From Bacillus niameyensis (GTDB lineage: Bacteria > Bacillota > Bacilli > Bacillales > Bacillaceae_C), in the NCBI RefSeq assembly GCF_001375535.1, contig NZ_LN831197.1, positions 3,204,780 through 3,268,779 of the forward strand: a DNA stretch of 64,000 nucleotides, in the 5' to 3' direction. The position numbers and the translations under genes are program-made. The notes beneath the pieces were generated by a model. It saw nothing but the letters and a program-made list of their open reading frames with translations. It searched no databases and was not told the DNA's origin. Below are positions 42,436 through 52,269 of this stretch, piece by piece. The first letter of the stretch is position 1. Each line of letters opens with the position of its first letter.

Positions 42436-43668
42436 ATGAGAGTAATCACAAAAAGGCCAGAAGTTTTGGCACCAGCGGGAACATTGGAAAAGCTAAAAAT
42501 AGCGATCATTTATGGAGCTGATGCTGTTTATATTGGTGGGAATCAGTACGGTTTACGAAGCCGGGCCGGTAATTTCACATACGATGAGATGCGAGAAGGG
42601 GTTAAATTTGCTAAACAATTTCAGGCTAAGGTATACGTAGCAGCTAATATGGTGACTCATGAAGGGGATTCAGATGGAGCGGGAGAGTTCTTCCGGACAT
42701 TAAGGGATATTGGGATTAATGCTGTTATTGTTTCAGATCCAGCATTGATTGAAATTTGTGCAATGGATGCGCCGGGATTGCCGATTCATTTGTCCACCCA
42801 AGCATCGGCAACGAACTATGAAACCCTCAATTTTTGGAAAAATGAAGGATTAGAACGTGTTGTATTAGCGAGAGAAGTAGGCATGGAGGAAATAAAGGAA
42901 ATAAGAAGAAAGACAGATATAGAGATTGAAGCCTTTATTCATGGGGCAATGTGTATTTCTTATTCGGGCCGGTGTACATTATCGAACCACATGTCTGATC
43001 GAGATGCGAACCGTGGTGGTTGTTCACAATCGTGTCGTTGGAAATATGACTTATTTCAAATGCCAGAGCCAGATAATCGCATATCTAAGTTAGGCGGTGC
43101 TCCACTTGAAGATTTTTCAATGAGTGCGGTCGATATGTCTATGATTCGTCATATACCTGATTTGGTCGAAAATGGTGTCGATAGTTTAAAAATTGAAGGC
43201 CGAATGAAATCAATCCATTACGTATCAACGGTTTCTAATGTGTATCGCCAAGCTGTCGATGCTTATTGCAATGATCCGGACCATTTTGAATTTAATCAGG
43301 AATGGGAAGATGAGTTATGGAAGGTTGCTCAGCGCGAGTTGGCAACAGGCTTTTATTATGGAACTCCTACCGAAGAGGAACAATTATTTGGAGAAAGGCG
43401 AAAAATACCAGCCTATTCTTTTATTGGCCAAGTGTTGGAATATGACGAAGAGAATCAAGTGGCGACGATCCAGCAACGGAATCACTTCCGAGTAGGGGAT
43501 GAGATTGAGTTTTACGGTCCTGGATTTACACATGTCTATCAAACAATCGCTGCTCTATGGGATGAGAAGGGAAATCGCATTGACCGTGCACCGAATGCGA
43601 TGATGATTGTGAAAATGAAGGTAAATTCTCCAGTGAAGCCTCATGATATGATTCGGAAGAGAAAGTAA
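42436..43668 (+). CDS. U32 family protein, TrhP2/YrrO-like
   Basis: At 410 residues this matches the larger U32 partner (B. subtilis YrrO/TrhP2 type). It opens RPEVLAPAGTLEKLKIAI, and the likely iron-sulfur cysteines lie in FIHGAMCISYSGRCTLSNHM and GGCSQSCRWKYDLF. SLKIEGRMKSIHYVSTV is also conserved. The C-terminal domain from about residue 330 is beta-rich. The gene starts 13 bases after the first U32 gene, so they are co-transcribed. Roles in tRNA hydroxylation are known for the family; oxygen-independent ubiquinone hydroxylation by UbiU/UbiV is another branch. Confidence 0.8.
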   Translation: MRVITKRPEVLAPAGTLEKLKIAIIYGADAVYIGGNQYGLRSRAGNFTYDEMREGVKFAKQFQAKVYVAANMVTHEGDSDGAGEFFRTLRDIGINAVIVSDPALIEICAMDAPGLPIHLSTQASATNYETLNFWKNEGLERVVLAREVGMEEIKEIRRKTDIEIEAFIHGAMCISYSGRCTLSNHMSDRDANRGGCSQSCRWKYDLFQMPEPDNRISKLGGAPLEDFSMSAVDMSMIRHIPDLVENGVDSLKIEGRMKSIHYVSTVSNVYRQAVDAYCNDPDHFEFNQEWEDELWKVAQRELATGFYYGTPTEEEQLFGERRKIPAYSFIGQVLEYDEENQVATIQQRNHFRVGDEIEFYGPGFTHVYQTIAALWDEKGNRIDRAPNAMMIVKMKVNSPVKPHDMIRKRK

Positions 43669-43729
43669 ACAATAGGTGTTATGTTATACTTTTCTTACGA
43701 GAAAAGGGCTTAAAATTAAGGAGATGTTA

Positions 43730-44854
43730 TTGTTTAAAATGAAACAATATATAGTGATTGGCGCAGGTATTCTCGGTGCATCGACAGCTTATCATCTGGC
43801 AAAAAAGGGCGCCAAAGTGACGGTGATCGATCGAAAAGACGAGGGACAGGCAACAGATGCTGCAGCCGGGATTGTTTGCCCATGGATATCACAAAGACGT
43901 AATCAAGCCTGGTACGGGCTCGCCAAAAACGGAGCGCGCTACTATTCGGAGTTGATAGAGGAACTTGGCAAAGAGGGAGAAATGGATACGGGATATGCTC
44001 GCGTCGGAGCGATAAGCATTCATAAAGATGTAGAAAAACTGATCGCTATGGAAAAGAGGGCAAAGTCACGATCTAAGGACGCTCCCGAAATAGGGGATGT
44101 ACAGATTTTAACCTCTAGTGAAGCAAAAGAAATCTTTCCTCCGCTTGCAGATGGATATGGAGCTGTATATGTGTCGGGTGCTGCCCGTGTGGATGGCCGA
44201 GCGATTCGGGATGCGCTACTTAGAGCGGCGGCACGCAATGCTGCTGTTTTAGTAAATGGTACTGCAGCATTACTCATTCAAGATGATAAAGTGATAGGGG
44301 CTAATACGGGAGAAACGGAGTACTTCGCTGATGAAGTAATTGTCACTAATGGCGCATGGGCACCAAGCTTACTAAAGCCATTAGGTATAGACATTCAAGT
44401 TGATTTTCAAAAGGGTCAAATTATTCATATGAAAATACCGAATGTCGCTACAGGTCAATGGCCAGTTATCATGCCCCCAGGCTCCCATTATATTGTGCCT
44501 TTTCATGATGGAAGAATTGTCGCAGGCGTTACCCATGAAAATAATACTGGATTTGATTTGGATCCAACGATTAGTGGTATGAATGAGATCTTGCAGGCAA
44601 CGTTAGAAGTTGCACCAGGACTTGAAAAAGGCATTTATCTTGAAACGAGAGTGGGTTTTCGCCCCTATACGCCAGGGTTTTTACCTATTATTGGAGCGCT
44701 TCCTAGATATAAAGGTATCTTTTTAGCCAACGGTCTTGGTTCAAGTGGATTAACGATGGGTCCATATCTTGGATCGGAATTGACAAAATTAGTTTTAGGC
44801 GAACAAACGGAAATGAACCTTGAACTTTATACAGTACAAGCTGCAATGAAGTGA
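43730..44854 (+). CDS. FAD-dependent amino-acid oxidase/dehydrogenase (DAO family)
   Basis: The protein has the FAD-binding start KQYIVIGAGILGASTAYHLA and VTVIDRK at the end of the second strand. Other family blocks are VSGAARVDGRAIRDALLRAA and the C-terminal RVGFRPYTPGFLPIIGA with GLGSSGLTMGPYLGSEL. It resembles D-amino acid dehydrogenase/glycine oxidase types, about 374 residues. TTG 43730 is six bases after AAGGAG, whereas ATG 43739 is 15 away, so I prefer the TTG. It follows the U32 pair by 61 bases. Confidence 0.85.
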   Translation: MFKMKQYIVIGAGILGASTAYHLAKKGAKVTVIDRKDEGQATDAAAGIVCPWISQRRNQAWYGLAKNGARYYSELIEELGKEGEMDTGYARVGAISIHKDVEKLIAMEKRAKSRSKDAPEIGDVQILTSSEAKEIFPPLADGYGAVYVSGAARVDGRAIRDALLRAAARNAAVLVNGTAALLIQDDKVIGANTGETEYFADEVIVTNGAWAPSLLKPLGIDIQVDFQKGQIIHMKIPNVATGQWPVIMPPGSHYIVPFHDGRIVAGVTHENNTGFDLDPTISGMNEILQATLEVAPGLEKGIYLETRVGFRPYTPGFLPIIGALPRYKGIFLANGLGSSGLTMGPYLGSELTKLVLGEQTEMNLELYTVQAAMK

Positions 44855-44875
44855 TGCTTAGCACAGAAGTTATCG

Positions 44876-44911
44876 AATACGCCCTAAAGTTTAGGACGTA
44901 TTTTTTTTTGA
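44876..44911 (+). terminator. Terminator after the DAO gene
   Basis: AATACGCCCTAAA pairs with TTTAGGACGTATT with one mismatch; a run of T follows. Confidence 0.85.
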
Positions 44912-44960
44912 AAAAAATAGGCACATTTTTACAAAGAATCAGGCCATTACTCCTAATAAT

Positions 44961-44990
44961 CTGTTATAATGTATATAGAAAACGCTTACA
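44961..44990 (+). promoter_or_regulatory. Extended -10 promoter and cre site of the exported GDPD gene
   Basis: TGTTATAAT is an extended -10 (TATAAT at 44965-44970). Just downstream, AGAAAACGCTTACA (44977-44990) matches the CcpA cre consensus TGWAANCGNTNWCA at 13 of 14 positions, in a place suited to repression by glucose. Confidence 0.75.
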
Positions 44991-45021
44991 TTTAACATCA
45001 CAATAGCAGAGGGGAATATAT

Positions 45022-45870
45022 ATGAAACTAACATCAAGAGTATTAAAAACATCAATCCTTGCTATTATTTCTATAGCTAGCCTTACTTTACTTATTGGTT
45101 CGATCGAAAAACCTACACCAAGTTTTGAACTTGAAGGAATTATTAGTGTTGCGCACAGAGGAGCATCCAGTTCGGCTCCAGAGAATACGATGGCAGCCTT
45201 TCAAAAGGGCGTTGACCAAGGGGTAGATTATATCGAATTGGATGTGCATTTAACAAAGGATAATCATTTAGTCATCATTCATGATACAACCGTGAATCGA
45301 ACAACAAATGGGTCAGGTTATATAAGAAATTTCACCTTGGAAGATATAAAACAGTTGGACGCGGGTATGAAATTCCATTCCACTTATGCGGGAGAACGGA
45401 TTATCACATTAGAAGAATTATTTGATGAATTGCTGCATAAGGTTGGAATGATCATTGAAATTAAAAATCCAAAGTTAAACAAGGGGATTGAAGAAATATT
45501 AGCCAACGTCATTAACCAGTATAACAATACTGAAAATATTATTATTCAATCGACGGACTTTGAATCTATGAAAATAATGCATGAACTTCTACCAGAAATT
45601 CCAGTTGCTGTTTTAGTTTCTAGGTCAAAGCATCCACTTTCTAGCAAACAATTAAACCAAATTGCAGAATATGCAACCTATATCAATTACAATATTCGTT
45701 ATTTACGTCAAACTGATGTAGAGGAGATTCATAAAAGGGATAAAAAAGTAATGGCTTGGACAATAAGAGACCCAAAAAGTATGAAAAAGGCTCTAGATTT
45801 AAATGTTGATGGTATTATTACAGACTATCCAAAATGGATAATAACTTCACAACAGCTTGCTAGCGAATAG
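45022..45870 (+). CDS. Exported or membrane-anchored glycerophosphodiester phosphodiesterase
   Basis: A 282-residue GDPD enzyme with an N-terminal hydrophobic segment (TSILAIISIASLTLLIG, residues about 10-27) that should act as signal or anchor. Catalytic blocks are VAHRGASSSAPENTMAAF, YIELDVHLTKD, VIIHDTTVNRTTNGSG, GMIIEIKNP and GIITDYPKWI. It would release glycerol-3-phosphate from teichoic acid or phospholipid-derived diesters outside the cell, in contrast to the cytoplasmic enzyme at 24033. AGAGGGGA precedes the ATG. Confidence 0.9.
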   Translation: MKLTSRVLKTSILAIISIASLTLLIGSIEKPTPSFELEGIISVAHRGASSSAPENTMAAFQKGVDQGVDYIELDVHLTKDNHLVIIHDTTVNRTTNGSGYIRNFTLEDIKQLDAGMKFHSTYAGERIITLEELFDELLHKVGMIIEIKNPKLNKGIEEILANVINQYNNTENIIIQSTDFESMKIMHELLPEIPVAVLVSRSKHPLSSKQLNQIAEYATYINYNIRYLRQTDVEEIHKRDKKVMAWTIRDPKSMKKALDLNVDGIITDYPKWIITSQQLASE

Positions 45871-45884
45871 TTGAAAAATCACCT

Positions 45885-45916
45885 AAGACTGTCATTCTCG
45901 TCAGTCTTTTTTTTGC
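45885..45916 (+). terminator. Terminator of the exported GDPD gene
   Basis: AAGACTG pairs with CAGTCTT across a 10-base loop, then seven T. Confidence 0.85.
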
Positions 45917-45944
45917 AATTTTATCCCGCTTTTACTGGCTGTAA

Positions 45945-46020
45945 GGCCCCCCACTTCAGCAGGGATTGTAAGTGGGGGACGAAGAAAACCCCCACTGATT
46001 GAATTTCCACTTTATTTAAG
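45945..46020 (+). other. Structured GC-rich remnant, possible IS200/IS605-type right end
   Basis: CCCCCACTTCAGCAGGGATT, then GTAAGTGGGGGACGAAGAAA and ACCCCCACTGATTGAA fold into a strong hairpin (CCCCCACTT/AAGTGGGGG) with an extra CCCCCACT copy. It stands out in AT-rich surroundings. I recall similar ends of IS1341-type elements in Bacillus; here there is no tnpB beside it. This is a weak identification. Confidence 0.35.
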
Positions 46021-46159
46021 TGATCCTTATCATTTAACGTGGAAAATAGTTAATAAATGAAAAAAAGCTGATTTTACATTTTATAAATAAAGAAAGATAG
46101 GGGATTTACAACCGTTGATAGTAAGAGGATATTAATCAAATTAATAAAATATTAAAACA

Positions 46160-46212
46160 TTGATTAAAGTAATTGTGATAATATAATCATTATGATATTA
46201 TAATTATTATAA
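46160..46212 (+). promoter_or_regulatory. katA promoter with two Per boxes
   Basis: TTGATT (46160-46165) and TATAAT (46182-46187) form a promoter with a 16-base spacer. TTATAATTATTATAA (46198-46212) is a perfect Per box over the start region, and ATATAATCATTATGA (46181-46195) matches 12 of 14 positions over the -10. Their centres are 17 bp apart. Confidence 0.88.
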
Positions 46213-46241
46213 ATAAGGGAAGTCGATGAGGAGGAAATAAA

Positions 46242-47735
46242 GTGGAACAAAATAACGATAAAAAAAGAATGACAACTGCCTTCGGTGCACCAGTAGTAAA
46301 CGATGACGATTCCAAAACAGCTGGCCCTAGAGGCGGCCTATTAATGGAAGATGTATGGTTCCTAGAAAAAATGGCTCACTTTGATCGAGAAGTTATTCCT
46401 GAACGCCGAATGCACGCAAAAGGGTCTGGTGCTTACGGAACATTTACAGTTACTAATGACATTACAAAATATACAAAAGCAAAATTATTTTCTGAAGTGG
46501 GTAAGAAAACGGATATGTTTGTACGCTTTTCTACCGTTGCGGGTGAACGTGGCGCTGCTGACGCAGAACGTGATATTCGTGGTACAGCGATGAAATTTTA
46601 CACAGAAGAAGGGAACTGGGATTTAGTGGGTAATAATACACCTGTATTCTTCTTAAGAGATCCTAAGAGATTCCCAGATTTAAACCATGTAGTTAAACGG
46701 AATCCGAAGACAAATATGCACAGTGCTCAAGCTAACTGGGATTTCTGGACATCGCTTCCTGAGGCTTTGCATCAAGTAACAGTTGTTATGAGTGACCGTG
46801 GAATTCCAGCAAGCTATCGCAATATGCATATGTTTGGAAGCCACACTTACAGTATGTTCAATGAAAATAATGAGCGTGTATGGGTAAAATTCCACTTTAA
46901 AACCCAACAAGGCATTAAAAATATAACAGATCAAGAAGCCGAAGCAATTATTGGTAAAGATCGCGAAAGCCACCAAAGAGATTTGTATGAAGCTATTGAA
47001 CGTGGAGATTATCCAAAGTGGAAAATGTTTATCCAAGTGATGACAGAAGAGGAAGCTAGAAATCTCCCTTATAATCCATTTGATTTAACGAAAGTTTGGT
47101 ATAAAAAAGACTTCCCATTAATTGAGGTTGGAGAAGTTGAATTAAATAGAAACCCTGCAAACTATTTTGCAGAAGTGGAGCAAGCGGCATTCGCCCCTAC
47201 GAACCATGTTCCTGGGATTGGCTTCTCACCAGATAAAATGTTGCAAGGGCGTTTATTCTCCTATGGTGACACACAGCGTTATCGTTTAGGGGTAAACCAT
47301 TGGCAAATTCCTGTTAACTATCCGAAAAATGCGAAGAACTTTTGCCCATATCATCGGGATGGGGCGATGAGAATCTTTAATGCAGCTGAAGGTGGAGAAA
47401 TTTCGTATAGTCCTAACAGCTATGGTATGTGGAATGACAGTAAGGAACATCAAGAACCTGCCCTGGACCTTCTAGGCACTGCAGACTATCATAACTTCCG
47501 TGAAGATGATGATCTCTATTATGAGCAGCCAGGAAAATTGTTCCGTTTAATGGACGCAGATGAACAACAAAGATTATTTGAAAACACTGCCCGTGCAATG
47601 CAAGGAACAACAAAAGAAATTCAGTTAAGACATATCAGCAACTGCTTTAAAGCTGATCCAGCATATGGAGAAGGTGTAGCGAGAGCTCTTGGAATTGACA
47701 TGAGTGAAGTAGAAGCTGCAATTGCTCAAGTATAA
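46242..47735 (+). CDS. katA: Monofunctional heme catalase
   Basis: A 497-residue clade 3 (small-subunit) catalase. Catalytic His is in [12 protein letters not shown] near residue 55, the Asn in GNNTPVFF, and the heme-ligand Tyr in [33 protein letters not shown] is also typical. It splits hydrogen peroxide to water and oxygen in the cytoplasm. The GTG start at 46242 follows GAGGAGGAAA. Two Per boxes in the promoter indicate PerR repression relieved by peroxide, as for B. subtilis katA. A terminator follows. Confidence 0.96.
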   Translation: MEQNNDKKRMTTAFGAPVVNDDDSKTAGPRGGLLMEDVWFLEKMAHFDREVIPERRMHAKGSGAYGTFTVTNDITKYTKAKLFSEVGKKTDMFVRFSTVAGERGAADAERDIRGTAMKFYTEEGNWDLVGNNTPVFFLRDPKRFPDLNHVVKRNPKTNMHSAQANWDFWTSLPEALHQVTVVMSDRGIPASYRNMHMFGSHTYSMFNENNERVWVKFHFKTQQGIKNITDQEAEAIIGKDRESHQRDLYEAIERGDYPKWKMFIQVMTEEEARNLPYNPFDLTKVWYKKDFPLIEVGEVELNRNPANYFAEVEQAAFAPTNHVPGIGFSPDKMLQGRLFSYGDTQRYRLGVNHWQIPVNYPKNAKNFCPYHRDGAMRIFNAAEGGEISYSPNSYGMWNDSKEHQEPALDLLGTADYHNFREDDDLYYEQPGKLFRLMDADEQQRLFENTARAMQGTTKEIQLRHISNCFKADPAYGEGVARALGIDMSEVEAAIAQV

Positions 47736-47750
47736 ATTCAGTATAAATGA

Positions 47751-47792
47751 AAACCGCAAGTCCACAGTTTGTGTTGGACATGCGGTTTTTTA
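47751..47792 (+). terminator. Terminator of katA
   Basis: AAACCGCAAGTCCA pairs with TGGACATGCGGTTT with one mismatch, then TTT. Confidence 0.9.
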
Positions 47793-47926
47793 CGTTTCAA
47801 TTAAACTTTAGTATGTTATGTTCAGTTAACTTGTTTCAGTTTTAGACAAAGTGTATGATAAAATCATCTTACAGACATTTGTTTGACCTTGAATCATGAC
47901 TATACATACACTAGGAGGATAAGACA

Positions 47927-49342
47927 TTGTCAAAACAACAAATTGGTGTTATTGGACTAGCCGTTATGGGGAAAAATTTGGCTATGAATATCGAAAGCCG
48001 TGGATATTCTGTAGCCGTATATAACCGCAGTTCTGACAAAACTGAAGATTTTATGAAAAAGGAAGCTGAAGGGAAAAATATCGTCGGTGCTTTTTCCATA
48101 GAAGAATTTGTAAATTCCCTTGAGAAGCCACGCAAAATTTTATTGATGGTGAAAGCCGGCCCTGCGACGGATGCGACTATTGAATCATTAAAGCCGTATT
48201 TGGAAAAAGGCGATATTCTTATCGATGGCGGAAATACGAATTTTAAAGATACGATTCGACGTAACCAAGAACTTAGTGAGGCAGGACTTCATTTTATTGG
48301 GACAGGTGTTTCTGGTGGGGAAGAAGGCGCATTGACAGGTCCTTCCATTATGCCAGGTGGCCAAAAAGAAGCTTATGATCTTGTGGCACCGATTTTTGAG
48401 GCGATCTCTGCTAAGGTAAATGGTGAACCATGTACAACTTATATTGGGGCTGACGGGGCTGGTCACTATGTGAAAATGGTTCATAATGGTATCGAATATG
48501 GGGATATGCAGCTTATTAGTGAAGCTTATTTTATGTTGAAGCATGTTCTAGGTTTAGGTGCTGATGAACTTCACGAGGTATTTTCTGAATGGAATAAAGG
48601 TGAACTAGACAGCTATTTGATTGAAATTACTGCAGATATCTTCACGAAAAAAGATGAAGAAACAGGCAAGCCGCTTGTTGACCTAATCTTAGATACTGCC
48701 GGTCAAAAAGGCACTGGAAAATGGACAAGTCAAGATGCTCTTGATTTAGGTGTGCCACTACCATTGATTACAGAGTCCGTATTTGCTCGTTGTATTTCTG
48801 CTATGAAAGAAGAGCGTGTTGCAGCAAGTAAAGTATTATCAGGACCAGAAGCTATTTCCTATGATGGCGATAAGGCAGAATTAATTGAAGCGATTCGCAA
48901 AGCCTTATATATGAGTAAAATTTGCTCTTATGCCCAAGGATTTGCTCAAATGAGAGCAGCTGCTGAGGAATATGGCTGGGATCTAAAATACGGTGATATT
49001 GCGATGATCTTTAGAGGCGGCTGTATCATTCGTGCGCAATTCTTGCAAAAAATCAAGGAAGCTTATGACAAAGATCCAGAACTTGCAAACTTGATGTTAG
49101 ATCCTTATTTTAAAGATATTGTAGAAAACTACCAAGGTGCTCTTCGTAAAGTGATAGCAGTTGCCGTGGAAAGAGGAATTGCAGTTCCTTGTTTCTCAAG
49201 TGCAATTGCTTACTATGATAGCTACCGTACAGAAAGTCTTCCTGCAAATCTTCTTCAAGCTCAGCGTGACTACTTCGGTGCACACACTTATAAACGTGTG
49301 GATAAAGAAGGAGTCTTCCATACAGAATGGATGAGCAAATAA
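47927..49342 (+). CDS. gndA: 6-phosphogluconate dehydrogenase, decarboxylating
   Basis: At 471 residues this is the long-form enzyme like B. subtilis GndA. The cofactor loop is [13 protein letters not shown], with [12 protein letters not shown] as the NADP-selecting turn. [32 protein letters not shown] and [18 protein letters not shown] are catalytic blocks. It converts 6-phosphogluconate to ribulose-5-phosphate with CO2 and NADPH. TTG 47927 is the start, since TAGGAGG lies 8 bases before it. A strong terminator follows. A lactonase gene of the same pathway lies at 54526. Confidence 0.95.
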   Translation: MSKQQIGVIGLAVMGKNLAMNIESRGYSVAVYNRSSDKTEDFMKKEAEGKNIVGAFSIEEFVNSLEKPRKILLMVKAGPATDATIESLKPYLEKGDILIDGGNTNFKDTIRRNQELSEAGLHFIGTGVSGGEEGALTGPSIMPGGQKEAYDLVAPIFEAISAKVNGEPCTTYIGADGAGHYVKMVHNGIEYGDMQLISEAYFMLKHVLGLGADELHEVFSEWNKGELDSYLIEITADIFTKKDEETGKPLVDLILDTAGQKGTGKWTSQDALDLGVPLPLITESVFARCISAMKEERVAASKVLSGPEAISYDGDKAELIEAIRKALYMSKICSYAQGFAQMRAAAEEYGWDLKYGDIAMIFRGGCIIRAQFLQKIKEAYDKDPELANLMLDPYFKDIVENYQGALRKVIAVAVERGIAVPCFSSAIAYYDSYRTESLPANLLQAQRDYFGAHTYKRVDKEGVFHTEWMSK

Positions 49343-49343
49343 T

Positions 49344-49386
49344 AAAAAAATCCCTTGGGAGAAGAAATTCTCCCAGGGGATTTTTT
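49344..49386 (+). terminator. Terminator of gndA
   Basis: AAAAATCCCTTGGGAGAA pairs with TTCTCCCAGGGGATTTTT across GAAA, followed by TT. Confidence 0.93.
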
Positions 49387-49418
49387 TCGACAAAATTCGA
49401 GGCGTGCCAGGCACCGCA

Positions 49419-50714
49419 TTAATCGTTTGACAGCTTTAGTACTTCCAGCAATTTGAAGAAGAGGCTTAGGATGATGGCAACGATGGTGGCAAGGCCCATT
49501 CCGGAAAGGGAGACTGCAGAACCAATTTTAATAGCGGCACCACTAATTCCGATTGCGAGAACTACACATGTTAGAATTAAGTTTTTAGAAAGGCTGAAGT
49601 CTACATTCGACTCTACGAGCATGCGTAAGCCACTTACGGCGATGATTCCAAATAGCAGTAAGGAGATTCCACCCATAACTGGTGCCGGGATGGCCATTAT
49701 TAGCGCAGCTAGTTTACCACAGAAGGAGAGTATAATGGCGATGATTCCAGCTCCACCGATAATCCATGTCGAGTATACCCTTGTAATGGCTAGAACACCG
49801 ATGTTTTCTCCGTAAGTTGTATTTGGTGTAGCACCGACAAAACTTGAGATAACAGTTGAAATACCGTTACCTAAGAATGATTTGTCGAGCCCTGGGTCTT
49901 TGACTAAATCTTTTTTGACAATATTTCCAGTTACGATTAAGTGCCCTATATGCTCAGGTATTAATACTAATGCAGCTGGGAGAATAATCAGCATATCAGA
50001 CCAATTAATTTTCATCGTATAAATCGTAGGTAAAGCAAACCATTTTGCTTCTTTAACGGCTGATAAGTCAAGCAAGTTAATACCAGGCAATGCAGAAATG
50101 ATATATCCAGAGACAATCCCAAGTAGAATTGGGATAATTTTCAAAAACCCTCTTAGTGTTACCCAGTAAATAATCGTCAGTCCTAGGGTTAATAAGGCGA
50201 CTATAATAACCTTTGTATCTGGGACCCAATCAGCCAGCGATACACCAACAGGAGGAACCAGGCCTGCCATATCCCGTGCAGCTACTGGGACAAGCTCAAG
50301 TCCAATAACCGCAACGATTGCCCCCATAGCTGCTGGAGGGAAAATGACATCAATCCACGCTGTGCCAACAACTTTGACAAGTAAACCAACGGCAACTAGG
50401 ACAATACCGACTAAGAGGAAGCCCCCGAGTGCATGGGCATAACCATCGATACCTGTGTATTTGCCTAGTACTGCTGTTACAGGCGAAATAAAAGCAAAGC
50501 TAGACCCGAGATAAGCAGGAATTTTCCCTTTAGTGATAAAAATATAAAGAATAGTTCCAAAGCCGTTCATTAATAGCATGATAGCTGGGTTAACGCCGAA
50601 AAGTAATGGAACAAGAACAGTCGATCCGAACATAGCGAATAAATGTTGAAAACTTAGCGGTAAGCTTTGTATAAGCGGTAGTCTTTCATCGACTCCAATT
50701 TCTCTTTGTTTCAT
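49419..50714 (-). CDS. pyrP: Uracil permease
   Basis: A 431-residue NCS2-family permease, near the 435 of B. subtilis PyrP, with about 14 hydrophobic segments. Family blocks are SFQHLFAMFGSTVLVPLLFG, AYLGSSFAFISPV, ILPAALVLIPEHIGHL with the conserved Glu-His, and GATPNTTYGENIG. It imports uracil with protons. AGGGAGAGATTTCGG precedes the ATG. The leader contains a PyrR-type site and a terminator, as in the pyr operon, although the other pyr genes are not here. Confidence 0.92.
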   Translation of the reverse strand: MKQREIGVDERLPLIQSLPLSFQHLFAMFGSTVLVPLLFGVNPAIMLLMNGFGTILYIFITKGKIPAYLGSSFAFISPVTAVLGKYTGIDGYAHALGGFLLVGIVLVAVGLLVKVVGTAWIDVIFPPAAMGAIVAVIGLELVPVAARDMAGLVPPVGVSLADWVPDTKVIIVALLTLGLTIIYWVTLRGFLKIIPILLGIVSGYIISALPGINLLDLSAVKEAKWFALPTIYTMKINWSDMLIILPAALVLIPEHIGHLIVTGNIVKKDLVKDPGLDKSFLGNGISTVISSFVGATPNTTYGENIGVLAITRVYSTWIIGGAGIIAIILSFCGKLAALIMAIPAPVMGGISLLLFGIIAVSGLRMLVESNVDFSLSKNLILTCVVLAIGISGAAIKIGSAVSLSGMGLATIVAIILSLFFKLLEVLKLSND

Positions 50715-50821
50715 CCGAAATCTCTCCCTTTTACTAGATTGAATTCAGACTGTGTCATTGGGTTTAGGAGTTGCATTTGGAAGAAGCCTTTTTGATAGGG
50801 TTAGTTCTAATTCCTCATGCA

Positions 50822-51002
50822 AAAAAGCACCTTGCCCAATGACTGGCAAGGTGCATATGTAATCGGATGATACAATCGATTTTATGCAAAAGTATACACA
50901 ATTAGCTTGTGCATTCAACCTTGTCAGCCTCACGGGACTGGTTTAAAGGCAGCCTGATTCTTTTGTTATTCATATTATTGCAGGTAGGTATGGGAAAGTC
51001 AA
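50822..51002 (-). promoter_or_regulatory. Promoter and PyrR attenuator of pyrP
   Basis: Read on the minus strand, TTGACT (50997-51002) and AATAAT (50974-50979) are 17 bases apart. AGTCCCGTGAGGCT at 50939-50926 matches the PyrR-binding consensus ARUCCNGNGAGGYU in all positions. The intrinsic terminator GCACCTTGCC...GGCAAGGTGC followed by TTTTTT covers 50855-50822. With UMP bound, PyrR would favour this terminator. Confidence 0.88.
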
Positions 51003-51009
51003 TCCCTTT

Positions 51010-52236
51010 TTAGGCTCGCTCTTCAAATAAATTAGCTATTTCCGCAATGACTAATACAGCCTTTTCCATGTTATCAACAGAGACAAATTCATAGGGACCA
51101 TGGAAGTTTTCGCCACCAGTAAAAATATTAGGTGTCGGAAGTCCCATATAGGAAAGCTGAGACCCATCTGTACCGCCGCGAATAGGAGATATAATCGGTT
51201 CAATATGGAGGTTTTTCATAGCGTCTGCAGCGATCTCTACAATTTCTTGAACAGGTTCAATTTTGTCTCGCATGTTATAGTATTGGTCGTTTATATCAAA
51301 TTCTATCCGGTTTTCTCCATACTTTTCTTTAAGCATATTAACTATTTTTTCAACGCGGGTTTTCTTCGCCTCGAATTGCTTTTTATCAAAATCCCGGATG
51401 ATGTAATAAAGTTGAGCAGATTCGACATCACCATTAAATGAGAGTAAATGGTAGAATCCTTCGTAACCTTCAGTAAATTCAGGAGCTTGGTTGGCCGGAA
51501 GTGCTTGGTGGAACTCCATAGCGATTTTGGAGGCATTCACCATAACGTCTTTAGCTGTTCCAGGATGTATATTTGTTCCTTTAAATCTTACTTTCAATGC
51601 GGCCGCATTAAAGCTTTCATATTGTAGTTCTCCAATTGGACCACCATCCATTGTGTAAGCAAAGCTCGCACCAAACGCTTTTACGTCAAATTTATGGGGG
51701 CCTCTCCCAATCTCCTCATCAGGTGTAAAAGCAACTCTAATTTTTCCGTGCTTTATTTGCGGATTCTGGATTAAATAATTCATAGCTGTCATAATTTCCG
51801 CAATGCCCGCTTTATTATCTGCACCAAGAAGAGTGGTGCCATCAGTTGTAATTAACGTATGTCCAATGTAATTTTTAAGGAAGGGAAAGTCTTTCGGAGA
51901 GAGTCCCATTTGTTCATTTAGTTGTATGGCCTCTCCGTCAAAATCCGTAACAATTTGTGGATTAACTCCATCTCCAGTAAAATCTGTAGCAGTATCTAGA
52001 TGGGCCAAAAAGCCAATAACTGGAACTTGTTTCTCCGTATTAGCAGGAAGTGTTGCCATGACATAACCATTCTCATCAAGGGAAATCTCCTGCATTCCGA
52101 TGCTTTCCAGTTCCTTTACTAACATATTGGCCAATTCAAGTTGACCAGGAGTTGATGGGCAGTTGTTATTATCTTCATTTGATTGCGTGTTTACTTTGAC
52201 ATAGGATGTAAAACGTTCAATTATTTCATTCCTCAT
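51010..52236 (-). CDS. pepT: Peptidase T (tripeptide aminopeptidase)
   Basis: An M20-family metallopeptidase of about 408 residues. Metal and catalytic blocks are [40 protein letters not shown] and MDGGPIGEL, and the C-terminal [17 protein letters not shown] and [11 protein letters not shown]. PepT removes the N-terminal residue of tripeptides in the cytoplasm. The frame opens at 52248, but that ATG overlaps GGAG; ATG 52236 ([13 protein letters not shown]) matches known PepT starts better. Its stop lies just after the pyrP promoter, and no clear terminator is seen. Confidence 0.95.
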   Translation of the reverse strand: MRNEIIERFTSYVKVNTQSNEDNNNCPSTPGQLELANMLVKELESIGMQEISLDENGYVMATLPANTEKQVPVIGFLAHLDTATDFTGDGVNPQIVTDFDGEAIQLNEQMGLSPKDFPFLKNYIGHTLITTDGTTLLGADNKAGIAEIMTAMNYLIQNPQIKHGKIRVAFTPDEEIGRGPHKFDVKAFGASFAYTMDGGPIGELQYESFNAAALKVRFKGTNIHPGTAKDVMVNASKIAMEFHQALPANQAPEFTEGYEGFYHLLSFNGDVESAQLYYIIRDFDKKQFEAKKTRVEKIVNMLKEKYGENRIEFDINDQYYNMRDKIEPVQEIVEIAADAMKNLHIEPIISPIRGGTDGSQLSYMGLPTPNIFTGGENFHGPYEFVSVDNMEKAVLVIAEIANLFEERA

Positions 52237-52269
52237 TGTTTTCTTCATCTCCTAAAACTTTTTCTAAAT

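Noticed and set aside
49390-49425. GTGCCAGGCAC near the pyrP end as an operator
   Set aside because: This short palindrome is downstream of two converging genes, next to a terminator; it recurs in Bacillus genomes as far as I recall and has no gene to regulate here.
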